11,791 bases of DNA, taken from positions 1 through 11,791 of the forward strand of contig USQL01000070.1 of NCBI GenBank assembly GCA_900556935.1, written 5' to 3'. Of this stretch, positions 5,790 through 11,791 are shown piece by piece. The position numbers were made by a program, and so were the translations under genes. Numbering within the stretch: the first letter of the stretch is position 1; every line of letters starts with the position of its first letter. The notes beneath the pieces are model-generated. The model did no database searches, was not told where the DNA came from, and saw only the letters and a list, made by a program, of their open reading frames with translations. The stretch is from an uncultured Eubacteriales bacterium. Lineage in GTDB: Bacteria; Bacillota; Clostridia; Oscillospirales; Oscillospiraceae.

Positions 5790-6643
5790 ACGGCGAAACA
5801 ACCGTCCGCGTCCAAAAGGTCAAACGCAGTCACATCAGACAGCGGCTCTGCATTTTCCTGGCGCTTGTGGTCATTCTGATGCTGGCGGCGCTGTTCTCCG
5901 AGCAGCTCGCGCCCTACGACCCCTACGCGCAGAATCTGGACGAGGCCATGCAGCCGCCCTCTGCCCGGCACATCATGGGGACAGACCGCCACGGACGGGA
6001 TATGTTCTCCCGCGTTCTGGTAGGCGGGAAAACCAGCATTTATTCCACACTTGCGCTGGTAGCGGCAATTTCCGTATTCGGCACCGTGGTAGGTACGCTC
6101 TGCGGCTACTATGGCGGCCGGGTGGATTCCGTTGTCATGCGCGTTTCCGATGTGTGCCTCGCCTTTCCGGGGCTGGTATTTGCCATGGCCGTGGCCACAC
6201 TGCTTGGCGGCGGCATCGGCAACGCGGTACTGGCGCTGGCTGTCATCAGCTGGCCCAAATACTCCCGGATTGCCCGAAGCCAGACCCTGGCACTGAAAAG
6301 CAGCTCCTTTGTCCACGCGGCGCGGCTTTCCGGCAGCGGCTCCACGCGGATTATTCTGCGGCATATCCTTCCCAACATCCTCGGCCCCATCCTTGTAACA
6401 GCCATGCTGGACATCGGCACCATGATGATGGAGCTGGCAGGCCTGTCCTTTCTGGGTTTGGGTGCCAAACCGCCTATGGCGGAATGGGGCAATATGATGA
6501 GCTCCGGTAGAAGTATGCTCCAGATGTATCCCTGGATTGTCCTCTCTCCGGGCATCGGCATTTTTCTCTCTGTTGTTCTGTTCAATCTGCTGGGCGATAC
6601 GGTCCGGGATTATCTGGATCCCAGGGACAGCCGCTCCAGATGA
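5786..6643 (+). CDS. ABC importer permease, NikC/DppC type
   Basis: This 285-residue second permease would pair with the preceding one as a heterodimer. It starts with a basic cytoplasmic tail and one membrane helix (about residues 20-37). The family block HIMGTDRHGRDMFSRVL follows, then the transmembrane core. The ATPase-docking EAA region at about 165-197 ends in RHILPN (H193). The C-terminus LLGDTVRDYLDPR is the DppC/NikC signature. The ATG overlaps the previous stop by four bases, with GGGAGG (5771-5776) as ribosome binding site, indicating coupled translation and equal stoichiometry. A 34-bp gap leads to the binding-protein gene. Confidence 0.94.
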   Translation: MNGETTVRVQKVKRSHIRQRLCIFLALVVILMLAALFSEQLAPYDPYAQNLDEAMQPPSARHIMGTDRHGRDMFSRVLVGGKTSIYSTLALVAAISVFGTVVGTLCGYYGGRVDSVVMRVSDVCLAFPGLVFAMAVATLLGGGIGNAVLALAVISWPKYSRIARSQTLALKSSSFVHAARLSGSGSTRIILRHILPNILGPILVTAMLDIGTMMMELAGLSFLGLGAKPPMAEWGNMMSSGRSMLQMYPWIVLSPGIGIFLSVVLFNLLGDTVRDYLDPRDSRSR

Positions 6644-6677
6644 AAATACCTTAAAAGGTGAGAAAGGAAGAAAATAA

Positions 6678-8273
6678 ATGAAGAAACTGATTGCACTGCT
6701 TTTGGTCCTGTGCATGACCGCCGGTGTTCTTGCCGGCTGCGGCGGCTCCAACGGAACCGCTTCCACCGCCAACGGCAGCGCCGAGAAGGCCCCCGCCGCC
6801 AGCAACACTCCCGCCGCGAAAAAGGCTTTTGTCTTTGGCGACACCACCTTCAACGCGGAAAACGAAGAACCCAATGTGAACCCCCATTACGTCTACGCCG
6901 GCTGGGCCTGCATCCGCTACGGTGTGGGGGAAACCCTGTTCAAAATCGACGATTCTATGGAATTGCAGCCCTGGATTGCAGAATCCTATGAGCTGGTGGA
7001 TGAACAGACCTGGAAGATCACCCTGAAGGACGGTGTCTGCTTCTCCAACGGCAATGTCTGTGATGCCGCCGCCGTGAAAGCCTGTCTTGAGCACCTGGTT
7101 GAGGTCCATGACCGGGCCCGGGGCGACCTGCAAATTGAGCGCATTGACGCGGACGGCCTGACTCTGACAATCCACACCGCCGTGCCCGTCCCCTCCTTCC
7201 TCAACTATCTGTGCGAGCCCTACGGCTGCATCATTGATATGACCGCCGGCATCACCGACGACGGGATTGTGGTTGGCACCGGTCCCTACGTGGTGGTAGA
7301 GCTGGTAACCGACGACCACCTGTGCCTTGTAAAGAACGAAAACTACTGGGACGGGGACGTACACATTGACGAGCTTACCGTCCGCACCATTTCCGACGGC
7401 GACACCCTGGCTCTGGCCCTCCAGTCCGGGGAAATCGATGCTGCCTACGGCATGGCCTACGCCAGCTATCCTCTGTTTGAAAACGATAGCTTTGCCTTCA
7501 CCGGCACCCAGACCAGCCGTTCCTTCTATTGCCAGATGAACTACACCTCTCCTGTTATTCAGGATCCCGCTGTGCGGAAGGCGGTTGCCATGGGCATCGA
7601 CAAGGAGGGCTTTGTAAATACCCTGCTGGACGGCTACGGTTATGTGGCTACCGGTGCGTTCCCGGACACCGTGGCCTTTGGCGGCTCTACCCTGAAAACA
7701 GAAACCTATGACCCCGAAGGGGCCAAGGCGCTGCTGGAAGAAGCCGGATGGGTGGACACCGACGGTGACGGCATCCGGGAAAAGAACGGCCAGAAGCTGA
7801 CCGTCCGCTGGCTGAGCTACCCCAGCCGTCAGGAGCTGCCGCTGCTGGCAGAATCCGCCCAGGCCACTCTGAAGGACATCGGCATTCAGGTGGACCTGAA
7901 CGTCACCGCTGACCACACCTCCATTGCCAAGGACCGTACCGCCTGGGATATCTATGTTGGCGCGAATGTCAACTGCGGACTGGGCGACCCCACCAACTTC
8001 TTCTCCACCCACTGTCTGGACGCGTCCACCAAGAACCGGGGCGCTTTCCACAGTGACCGGCTGGAGGAGCTGGCCGTACAGCTGAACAGCACCTTCGACA
8101 AGGCTGAGCGGAATCAAATCGCGATTGAGATGCAACAGATTCTTCTGGATGATAACGCCTTCATCTTCTGCTCGTTCCTGCGGATGAGCATGATCAGCAA
8201 GGCAAACGTCACCGGCCTGACCGCGCATACCAGCGATTTCTATGAGCTGACCGCGGATTTGGACATAAATTAA
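6678..8273 (+). CDS. Solute-binding lipoprotein of the NikA/DppA/CntA family (SBP_bac_5)
   Basis: This is a 531-residue extracytoplasmic binding protein. The first 20 residues form a lipoprotein signal with lipobox L18-A19-G20-C21, so it is anchored to the outer face of the membrane and captures the ligand for the permeases. A Gly/Ser/Ala/Asn-rich linker follows. Family landmarks are LKDGVCFSNG (about 116-125), GTGPYVV, KNENYWDG, PAVRKAVAMGIDKEGFVNTLLDGYG, EAGWVDTDGDG (D360-G365) and a domain I return strand near the C-terminus. Its length is close to NikA (about 524). AAAGGAAG (6663-6670) is the ribosome binding site. Gene order is unusual for this family, with the binding protein third after both permeases. 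The ligand (peptide, Ni-histidine or opine-metal complex) cannot be read from sequence alone. Confidence 0.93.
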   Translation: MKKLIALLLVLCMTAGVLAGCGGSNGTASTANGSAEKAPAASNTPAAKKAFVFGDTTFNAENEEPNVNPHYVYAGWACIRYGVGETLFKIDDSMELQPWIAESYELVDEQTWKITLKDGVCFSNGNVCDAAAVKACLEHLVEVHDRARGDLQIERIDADGLTLTIHTAVPVPSFLNYLCEPYGCIIDMTAGITDDGIVVGTGPYVVVELVTDDHLCLVKNENYWDGDVHIDELTVRTISDGDTLALALQSGEIDAAYGMAYASYPLFENDSFAFTGTQTSRSFYCQMNYTSPVIQDPAVRKAVAMGIDKEGFVNTLLDGYGYVATGAFPDTVAFGGSTLKTETYDPEGAKALLEEAGWVDTDGDGIREKNGQKLTVRWLSYPSRQELPLLAESAQATLKDIGIQVDLNVTADHTSIAKDRTAWDIYVGANVNCGLGDPTNFFSTHCLDASTKNRGAFHSDRLEELAVQLNSTFDKAERNQIAIEMQQILLDDNAFIFCSFLRMSMISKANVTGLTAHTSDFYELTADLDIN

Positions 8274-8300
8274 CCAAAATGATCAGGAGGCAACCGCCGT

Positions 8301-9083
8301 ATGGCAGAACTGCTAAGCTTTGAACATGTGGAAATCTCTTACGGCGGAGACCCCGTTGTACACGATGTCTCTTTTTCCGTAAAGCCCGGCGAGATCCTGG
8401 GGCTGGTTGGGGAATCCGGCAGCGGAAAATCCACCCTGATCAAGGCCGCCATGGGGCTGCTTGGGGACAACGGTCTGGTGACAAAGGGCGATATTCTGTT
8501 TGACGGAAAAGACATCCCCGACTTGCCGGAAAAGGAGCTCCGCAAAATTCGCGGTGCAAAAATCGGTATGATTTTTCAGGATGCCGGGGCCTCCCTGTGC
8601 CCCATCCGCACCATTGGCGCGCAGATTTACGAGAGCATGTCCGCCCATATGGACATCTCCAGGGCGGATGCCCAGGAACAGGCGTTCGCCCTCTTTGAAA
8701 AGCTGCACTTTCAGGACAGCCGGCGCATCTGGGACAGCTATCCCTTTGAGCTCTCCGGCGGCATGAACCAGCGGGCGGGCATCGCCATTGCCATGCTGAT
8801 GAATCCCGCCGTGCTTCTGGCGGACGAGCCCACCAGCGCGCTGGACGTGGCCGTCCAGAAGCAGGTTCTACTGGAAATGAAACAGCTGCGGGAGCTGTTC
8901 GGCACCGCCATTATTCTGGTAACCCACGACATCGGCGTGGTGTCCGCCATGGCCGACGCCGTGCTGGTTCTGAAGGACGGCCGTAAAGTAGAATACGGCC
9001 CCGCCCGGAGGGTGCTGCAAGCGCCGGAACAGGCGTATACCAAAAAGCTTCTGGCAGCGGTGCCGAAGCTGCGGAGGGCATAA
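8301..9083 (+). CDS. ABC importer ATPase, NikD type
   Basis: This is a 260-residue cytoplasmic ATPase. Walker A is GESGSGKST (37-45), Q-loop Q93 lies in IFQD, the ABC signature is LSGGM (151-155), Walker B is VLLADEP (171-177), and the switch histidine is H209 in VTHD. All catalytic elements are intact. The chain ends soon after the core and lacks the C-terminal oligopeptide extension (oligo_HPY, often with cysteines) of DppD/OppD proteins of about 330 residues. That length matches NikD and CntD-like ATPases, one of the grounds for favouring metal uptake. AGGAGG (8284-8289) lies 11 nt before the ATG. The stop is immediately followed by the start of the second ATPase gene. Confidence 0.92.
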   Translation: MAELLSFEHVEISYGGDPVVHDVSFSVKPGEILGLVGESGSGKSTLIKAAMGLLGDNGLVTKGDILFDGKDIPDLPEKELRKIRGAKIGMIFQDAGASLCPIRTIGAQIYESMSAHMDISRADAQEQAFALFEKLHFQDSRRIWDSYPFELSGGMNQRAGIAIAMLMNPAVLLADEPTSALDVAVQKQVLLEMKQLRELFGTAIILVTHDIGVVSAMADAVLVLKDGRKVEYGPARRVLQAPEQAYTKKLLAAVPKLRRA

Positions 9084-9842
9084 ATGGAACCGATTTTAGA
9101 GGTCAGCAATCTGAGCAAAACCTTTCATACCGAACATCAGGGAGATTTTACCGCCGTAGACCGGGTGAGCTTTCAACTGTTTCCCGGACAAACCCTGGGA
9201 ATCGTCGGGGAATCCGGCAGTGGAAAGAGCACCCTCGCAAAGCTTCTGTGCCGCCTGACCGACCCAACAGAAGGCACCATCCGCCTGTGCGGCCGGGACA
9301 TTACCCGGGCCAGAGGGAAGGAGCTGACCGATGCCTACCGAACAATGCAGATGGTCTTCCAGGACCCGATGGGCTCCTTTGACCCCCGGAGAACCCTGGG
9401 GGACGGTATTGGCGAGAGTCTGCGCAACGCGGGTGTTTCCAAAGCGGAGACCGCCAAAAGGGTACGGCTCCTTTTGGACCAGTGTGGACTGCCGGGTGAA
9501 TTTTCCAACCGCTACCCCTACGCGGTCAGCGGCGGGCAGTGCCAGCGGGCGGCCATCGCCCGAGCCCTGGCAATCGAGCCGCGGCTTTTGATCTGCGACG
9601 AGGCCACCTCCGCCCTGGATGTCACCGTGCAGCAGCAGATTATGGAGCTTCTAACCCGTCTTCGGCAGGAAAAGGACATGTCCTATCTGTTCATCTGCCA
9701 CAATCTGGCCCTGGTACAGAACTTCTGCGACCGGCTGCTGGTGATGTACCGGGGAAAAATCGTCGAATCCGGCACCCCGGACCAGGTCATTTTCCATCCC
9801 CAGTCGGACTACACAAAGCTGCTGATTGATTCTATCCTGTAA
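9084..9842 (+). CDS. ABC importer ATPase, NikE type
   Basis: This 252-residue second ATPase should form a heterodimer with the preceding one. Walker A is GESGSGKST (42-50), Q93 lies in VFQD, the signature is VSGGQ (148-152), Walker B is LLICDEA (168-174), and the switch histidine is H206 in CHN, where most relatives have SHD or THD. It is short like NikE and has no oligopeptide C-terminal domain. ATG 9084 directly abuts the preceding TAA (9081-9083), with GGAGG inside the upstream gene (9073-9077). It is the last gene of the importer operon; its stop codon already forms the base of the terminator hairpin. Confidence 0.92.
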   Translation: MEPILEVSNLSKTFHTEHQGDFTAVDRVSFQLFPGQTLGIVGESGSGKSTLAKLLCRLTDPTEGTIRLCGRDITRARGKELTDAYRTMQMVFQDPMGSFDPRRTLGDGIGESLRNAGVSKAETAKRVRLLLDQCGLPGEFSNRYPYAVSGGQCQRAAIARALAIEPRLLICDEATSALDVTVQQQIMELLTRLRQEKDMSYLFICHNLALVQNFCDRLLVMYRGKIVESGTPDQVIFHPQSDYTKLLIDSIL

Positions 9843-9883
9843 GTAAGGCCGAGGCCCCGGCGGGGCCTCGGCCTTACTTTGTC
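9841..9883. terminator. Perfect 18-bp hairpin between convergent operons, likely bidirectional terminator
   Basis: The arms 9841-9858 and 9862-9879 are perfectly complementary over 18 bp, GC-rich, with a 3-nt loop. The left arm begins inside the stop codon of the NikE-type gene. The T-run is poor on the plus strand (TTACTTTG) and absent on the minus strand, so efficiency is uncertain. The position between convergent genes and the stem strength support a shared terminator. Confidence 0.8.
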
Positions 9884-9897
9884 ATCTGCTATTCTTT

Positions 9898-11067
9898 TTA
9901 TATTCCCTTATCCACCGTCTCCTGGGCAAAACGCAGAACGATTGCGGTGCCGACGGCGGCGCAGACGGTGCCGAAGGCCAGGGTGGGGCCGATGCCGAAC
10001 GCGTCAATCATGGGCCCGCCGATAAGGGAGCCCAGAACAGAGGCCAGGGTGTAGGTCATGGTGTAGTAGGCCTGGCCCTTTACGGCATCCTCCGGCTCCA
10101 TGACGGCGTTGATATAGTACACGGAGGCAATGGCAATCAGCGCCCAGGCCAGCACCTGGGTCAGCTGGAACAGGTAGTAAACCGTCACATTGGGAGCAAG
10201 CCAGGAGCCCAGAATTTTAATCAGGAAGAAGAACCCCGTCAGCTTCATCCAGAAGCCGCTGTCCTTCCAGCGGAGCATCTTCGTAAAACACAGCATGGTA
10301 GGCAATTCCGACAGGGCGGCCAGGGCCATGGCCAGGCCCATATGGCTGCTGTCGCCGCCCTTGGCGCGGATAATCTGCAGGGTAAAGCTATTGAGCAGCA
10401 CATGGCTGATATAGATGAGAATACAGCCCAGCAGCACCCCGGTAAACCGGGGGTATTTTTTGAAAAAGGCCACGCCCTGGGCCCCTGCCGTTTCCATTTC
10501 CCGGCGGGGGGCACGCTCGGTGGGGTACAGGCACAGGCTGCCGAGGAAGAGAAGGGAAAAAGCCGTGATGGCCCAGGGCACCGGTCTGCCCCCCAGCCGG
10601 GCGGTGATTCTGCCCAGCCCAAAGCTCGCCAAAGCAAAGGTCACGGAGCTGGTGCTTTTGGAGACCCCGTAGTTGAGCTTTTCCCCGCAGTTGATGCTGG
10701 TAACGCCCAGGCCGTTGACCAGGGGCGTTTGCAGCTGCAGCAGGGCCAGGGCCCCGGCATAGAAGCACAGGGCGGCGACCTTATTTTCTCGGAAAAGGAG
10801 CAAGCCGCCTCCGCAGGCCGCCGTCAGCGCCGCCACTACCAGATTGATTGCCTTTAGGCTGGGCCCCCGCTCCCGGTCCGCAAGCCCCGCGACCGTGGGC
10901 TGCAGCAGGGCCGAGGCCAGCCCCGCAGCCGCAATCAAAGCCCCGATTGCCCCGCTGGAAAAGCCCAATTCCAGAAGATACAGGCTTACATACCCGGAAA
11001 TTGCCGCGTAAGTCATCCAATACGTGCCGTGGATCAGCCCATAGCGGGCCGTCAAAGCTGTTTTCAT
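9898..11067 (-). CDS. MFS transporter (MFS_1-like), convergent to the ABC operon
   Basis: This 389-residue inner-membrane protein has the usual MFS length and about 12 hydrophobic segments. The loop between helices 2 and 3 carries GLADRERG (61-68), a version of MFS motif A (G-x-L-a-D-r-x-G). A Gly/Ser-rich segment YTLASVLGSLIGGPMIDAFG near the end mirrors that loop in the second half. It resembles the MFS_1_like/HcaT-type group, whose substrates vary widely. The start ATG 11067-11065 has AAGGGG (11080-11075) 7 nt upstream. It is transcribed divergently from the CO dehydrogenase gene and converges on the importer operon. It could be the exporter of a metallophore (compare CntE in staphylopine loci), but substrate and direction are inferred from context only. 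Confidence 0.88.
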   Translation of the reverse strand: MKTALTARYGLIHGTYWMTYAAISGYVSLYLLELGFSSGAIGALIAAAGLASALLQPTVAGLADRERGPSLKAINLVVAALTAACGGGLLLFRENKVAALCFYAGALALLQLQTPLVNGLGVTSINCGEKLNYGVSKSTSSVTFALASFGLGRITARLGGRPVPWAITAFSLLFLGSLCLYPTERAPRREMETAGAQGVAFFKKYPRFTGVLLGCILIYISHVLLNSFTLQIIRAKGGDSSHMGLAMALAALSELPTMLCFTKMLRWKDSGFWMKLTGFFFLIKILGSWLAPNVTVYYLFQLTQVLAWALIAIASVYYINAVMEPEDAVKGQAYYTMTYTLASVLGSLIGGPMIDAFGIGPTLAFGTVCAAVGTAIVLRFAQETVDKGI

Positions 11068-11102
11068 AGGGAAACCCCTTTTCTCTTCATATTTCCGAAA
11101 TT

Positions 11103-11130
11103 ATGATAGCACGTATGAAAAATTTTTCAA
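11103..11130 (-). promoter_or_regulatory. Candidate promoter of the MFS gene with overlapping palindrome
   Basis: On the minus strand TTGAAA (11130-11125) is followed after 16 bp by TATCAT (11108-11103), extending into an AT-rich TATCATAAT. A perfect 14-bp palindrome TGAAAAATTTTTCA (11116-11129) covers most of the -35 box and could be an operator. Spacer length and box quality are only fair. Confidence 0.45.
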
Positions 11131-11184
11131 TTTCTTTTTTTCCGCAAAAAGTAGGAAAGGGGCAAAATCCGTACTTGTTTCCCG

Positions 11185-11233
11185 CCCCCGGGGGGTGTTT
11201 CCGTCCGTTTTGTACAAAAACCCCCCGGGGGGG
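11185..11233. promoter_or_regulatory. Paired C-tract/G-tract elements forming a long hairpin
   Basis: CCCCCGGGGGG (11185-11195) and CCCCCCGGGGGGG (11221-11233) lie 25 bp apart. Including flanks, 11185-11200 and 11216-11231 are complementary over 16 bp with one mismatch. No T-run follows, so it is not an ordinary terminator. The tracts match those upstream of both methyltransferases, and the first is followed by TTTCCG, echoing the CTTCCG next to the others. This makes a shared operator plausible. Confidence 0.5.
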
Positions 11234-11270
11234 ATGGGGAAAACCACGTGAAATGTGGCTAAAAAGCCGA

Positions 11271-11299
11271 TTGACAATCTTGATTCCTATTGGTAGAAT
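11271..11299 (+). promoter_or_regulatory. Strong sigma-A-like promoter of the CO dehydrogenase gene
   Basis: A perfect TTGACA (11271-11276), a 17-bp spacer and TAGAAT (11294-11299) give near-consensus boxes. Transcription would begin near 11306, exactly where the leader stem-loop starts. The inverted repeat CCAC-gtgaaat-GTGG (11244-11258) lies just upstream of the -35 and could bind a regulator. Confidence 0.8.
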
Positions 11300-11305
11300 A
11301 TTATC

Positions 11306-11340
11306 GATACAGTATTGGTTCGGCAATACCTGCGTGTATC
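11306..11340 (+). promoter_or_regulatory. 5'-leader stem-loop of the CO dehydrogenase transcript
   Basis: GATACA-GTATTG (11306-11317) can pair with CAATAC (11324-11329) and TGTATC (11335-11340), giving 12 base pairs interrupted by a 5-nt bulge CTGCG and closed by the 6-nt loop GTTCGG. It starts at the predicted transcription start and ends about 22 nt before the AGGAGG. It may stabilise the mRNA or be a regulatory element. No T-run follows, so it is not a terminator. Confidence 0.5.
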
Positions 11341-11376
11341 AACAGGAAAGAATTACTTAATTAGGAGGAAATCACA

Positions 11377-11791
11377 TTGAAGGATTGGGCATATCTGACC
11401 ACTGTCGAAGAGATGGAAGCGGCCACCGATTCTCTGCTGGAAAACGGCAAGAAGGTCGGCGCTGATTCCTGGCAGCAGCGTGTCAAAAACCAGACCCCCC
11501 ATTGCGGCTTCGGCGAGAAGGGTACTTGCTGCCGTATCTGCTCCATGGGCCCCTGCCGCATTACCCCCAAGGCTCCCCGCGGCATCTGCGGCTGCGATGT
11601 TCACGGCATTGTAGGCCGTAACTTCCTGCGCTTTACCGCCGGTGGCTCCGCCACCCACTCCGACCACGGCCGTGAAATCATGCACACCCTGCACCAGGCC
11701 AAGGAGGGCGGCAACTACCAGGTCAAGGATCCTGAGAAGCTGATCCGCATCGCCAAGGAATGGGGCGTGGAGACCGAGGGCAAGGACATCT
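11377..11791 (+). CDS. Anaerobic carbon-monoxide dehydrogenase catalytic subunit, N-terminal part
   Basis: The first 138 residues of a Ni-Fe CO dehydrogenase (CooS/AcsA family), which interconverts CO and CO2 in the Wood-Ljungdahl pathway or in CO oxidation. Cysteines C43 and C51 match the inter-subunit D-cluster ligands. C52, C55, C60 and C71 in the CC-R-IC-SMGPCR block and GICGC match the B-cluster ligands (C73 is an alternative last ligand). The following block GIVGRNFLRFTAGGSATHSDHG is typical of the family. The nickel-binding C-cluster lies beyond the window. The start is TTG at 11377, 8 nt after AGGAGG (11363-11368); an in-frame TAG at 11362-11364 excludes a start further upstream. The strong promoter indicates substantial expression. 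Whether acetyl-CoA synthase genes follow cannot be seen, so I give no cooS or acsA symbol. Confidence 0.95.
   Translation, partial: MKDWAYLTTVEEMEAATDSLLENGKKVGADSWQQRVKNQTPHCGFGEKGTCCRICSMGPCRITPKAPRGICGCDVHGIVGRNFLRFTAGGSATHSDHGREIMHTLHQAKEGGNYQVKDPEKLIRIAKEWGVETEGKDI

Larger units (their letters stand above)
11068..11376. other. Divergent regulatory region between MFS and CO dehydrogenase genes
   Basis: These 309 bp contain no gene. In order they hold the MFS ribosome binding site and candidate promoter (to 11130), a purine/pyrimidine-rich AT stretch, a C/G-tract hairpin (11185-11231), an inverted repeat CCAC..GTGG (11244-11258), a strong sigma-A promoter (11271-11299), a 5'-leader stem-loop (11306-11340) and AGGAGG (11363-11368). 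Confidence 0.8.

Noticed and set aside
6651..8228. A 525-codon minus-strand open frame opposite the binding-protein gene
   Set aside because: It is a high-GC shadow of the NikA-like lipoprotein gene, which has a ribosome binding site, a lipobox and family motifs on the plus strand.
1..11791. CRISPR array, tRNA, rRNA, transposase or phage genes
   Set aside because: I found no regularly spaced direct repeats, no cloverleaf or rRNA-like sequence, and no transposase, integrase or phage protein motifs on either strand.

Overview
The window looks like a chromosomal segment from a GC-rich, strictly anaerobic member of the Clostridia, possibly Oscillospirales. The grounds are a single-chain bacterial/archaeal-type glycyl-tRNA synthetase, strong AGGAGG-type ribosome binding sites with several TTG starts, sigma-A-like promoters, a DUF421-DUF4363 gene pair, and the start of a nickel-iron anaerobic carbon-monoxide dehydrogenase gene. 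The taxonomic placement is inference.

Layout. Positions 1-1368 (minus strand) hold most of glyS, cut at its 3' end by the window edge, with a clear promoter. Positions 1369-1981 are a 613-bp gene-free stretch packed with inverted repeats, including a roughly 126-nt imperfect hairpin. Next come a DUF421 membrane protein and an overlapping DUF4363 protein (1982-3033). Two tandem paralogous SAM-dependent methyltransferases follow (3119-3850 and 4013-4822). Both are preceded by the same C-tract/G-tract plus TTCCG promoter-like module, and the second also has a perfect intrinsic terminator in its leader. Downstream is a tightly packed five-gene ABC importer of the nickel/peptide family in the order permease, permease, binding lipoprotein, ATPase, ATPase (4845-9842), closed by an 18-bp perfect hairpin. 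A convergent MFS transporter occupies 9898-11067 on the minus strand. After a 309-bp divergent regulatory region comes the 5' part of a CO dehydrogenase catalytic subunit gene (11377 to the window end).

How the genes may work together. The ABC importer has short ATPases of NikD/NikE length and a NikA-sized binding lipoprotein. It is physically linked to two SAM-dependent enzymes, an MFS transporter and a nickel enzyme. This resembles the logic of opine-metallophore loci such as staphylopine cnt, where a SAM-dependent enzyme helps make a metallophore, an MFS protein exports it and a NikA-like ABC importer retrieves the metal complex. My main hypothesis is that 3119-11067 encodes an undescribed nickel (or other metal) scavenging system serving CO dehydrogenase. 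CCCCCC/GGGGGG tract elements lie upstream of the first methyltransferase, upstream of the second, and (twice) between the MFS and CO dehydrogenase genes. They could be operators of a metal sensor that recognises G-tracts (CsoR/RcnR family). The product, the metal and the regulator are not shown by the sequence. A plain peptide importer with unrelated methyltransferases is the main alternative.
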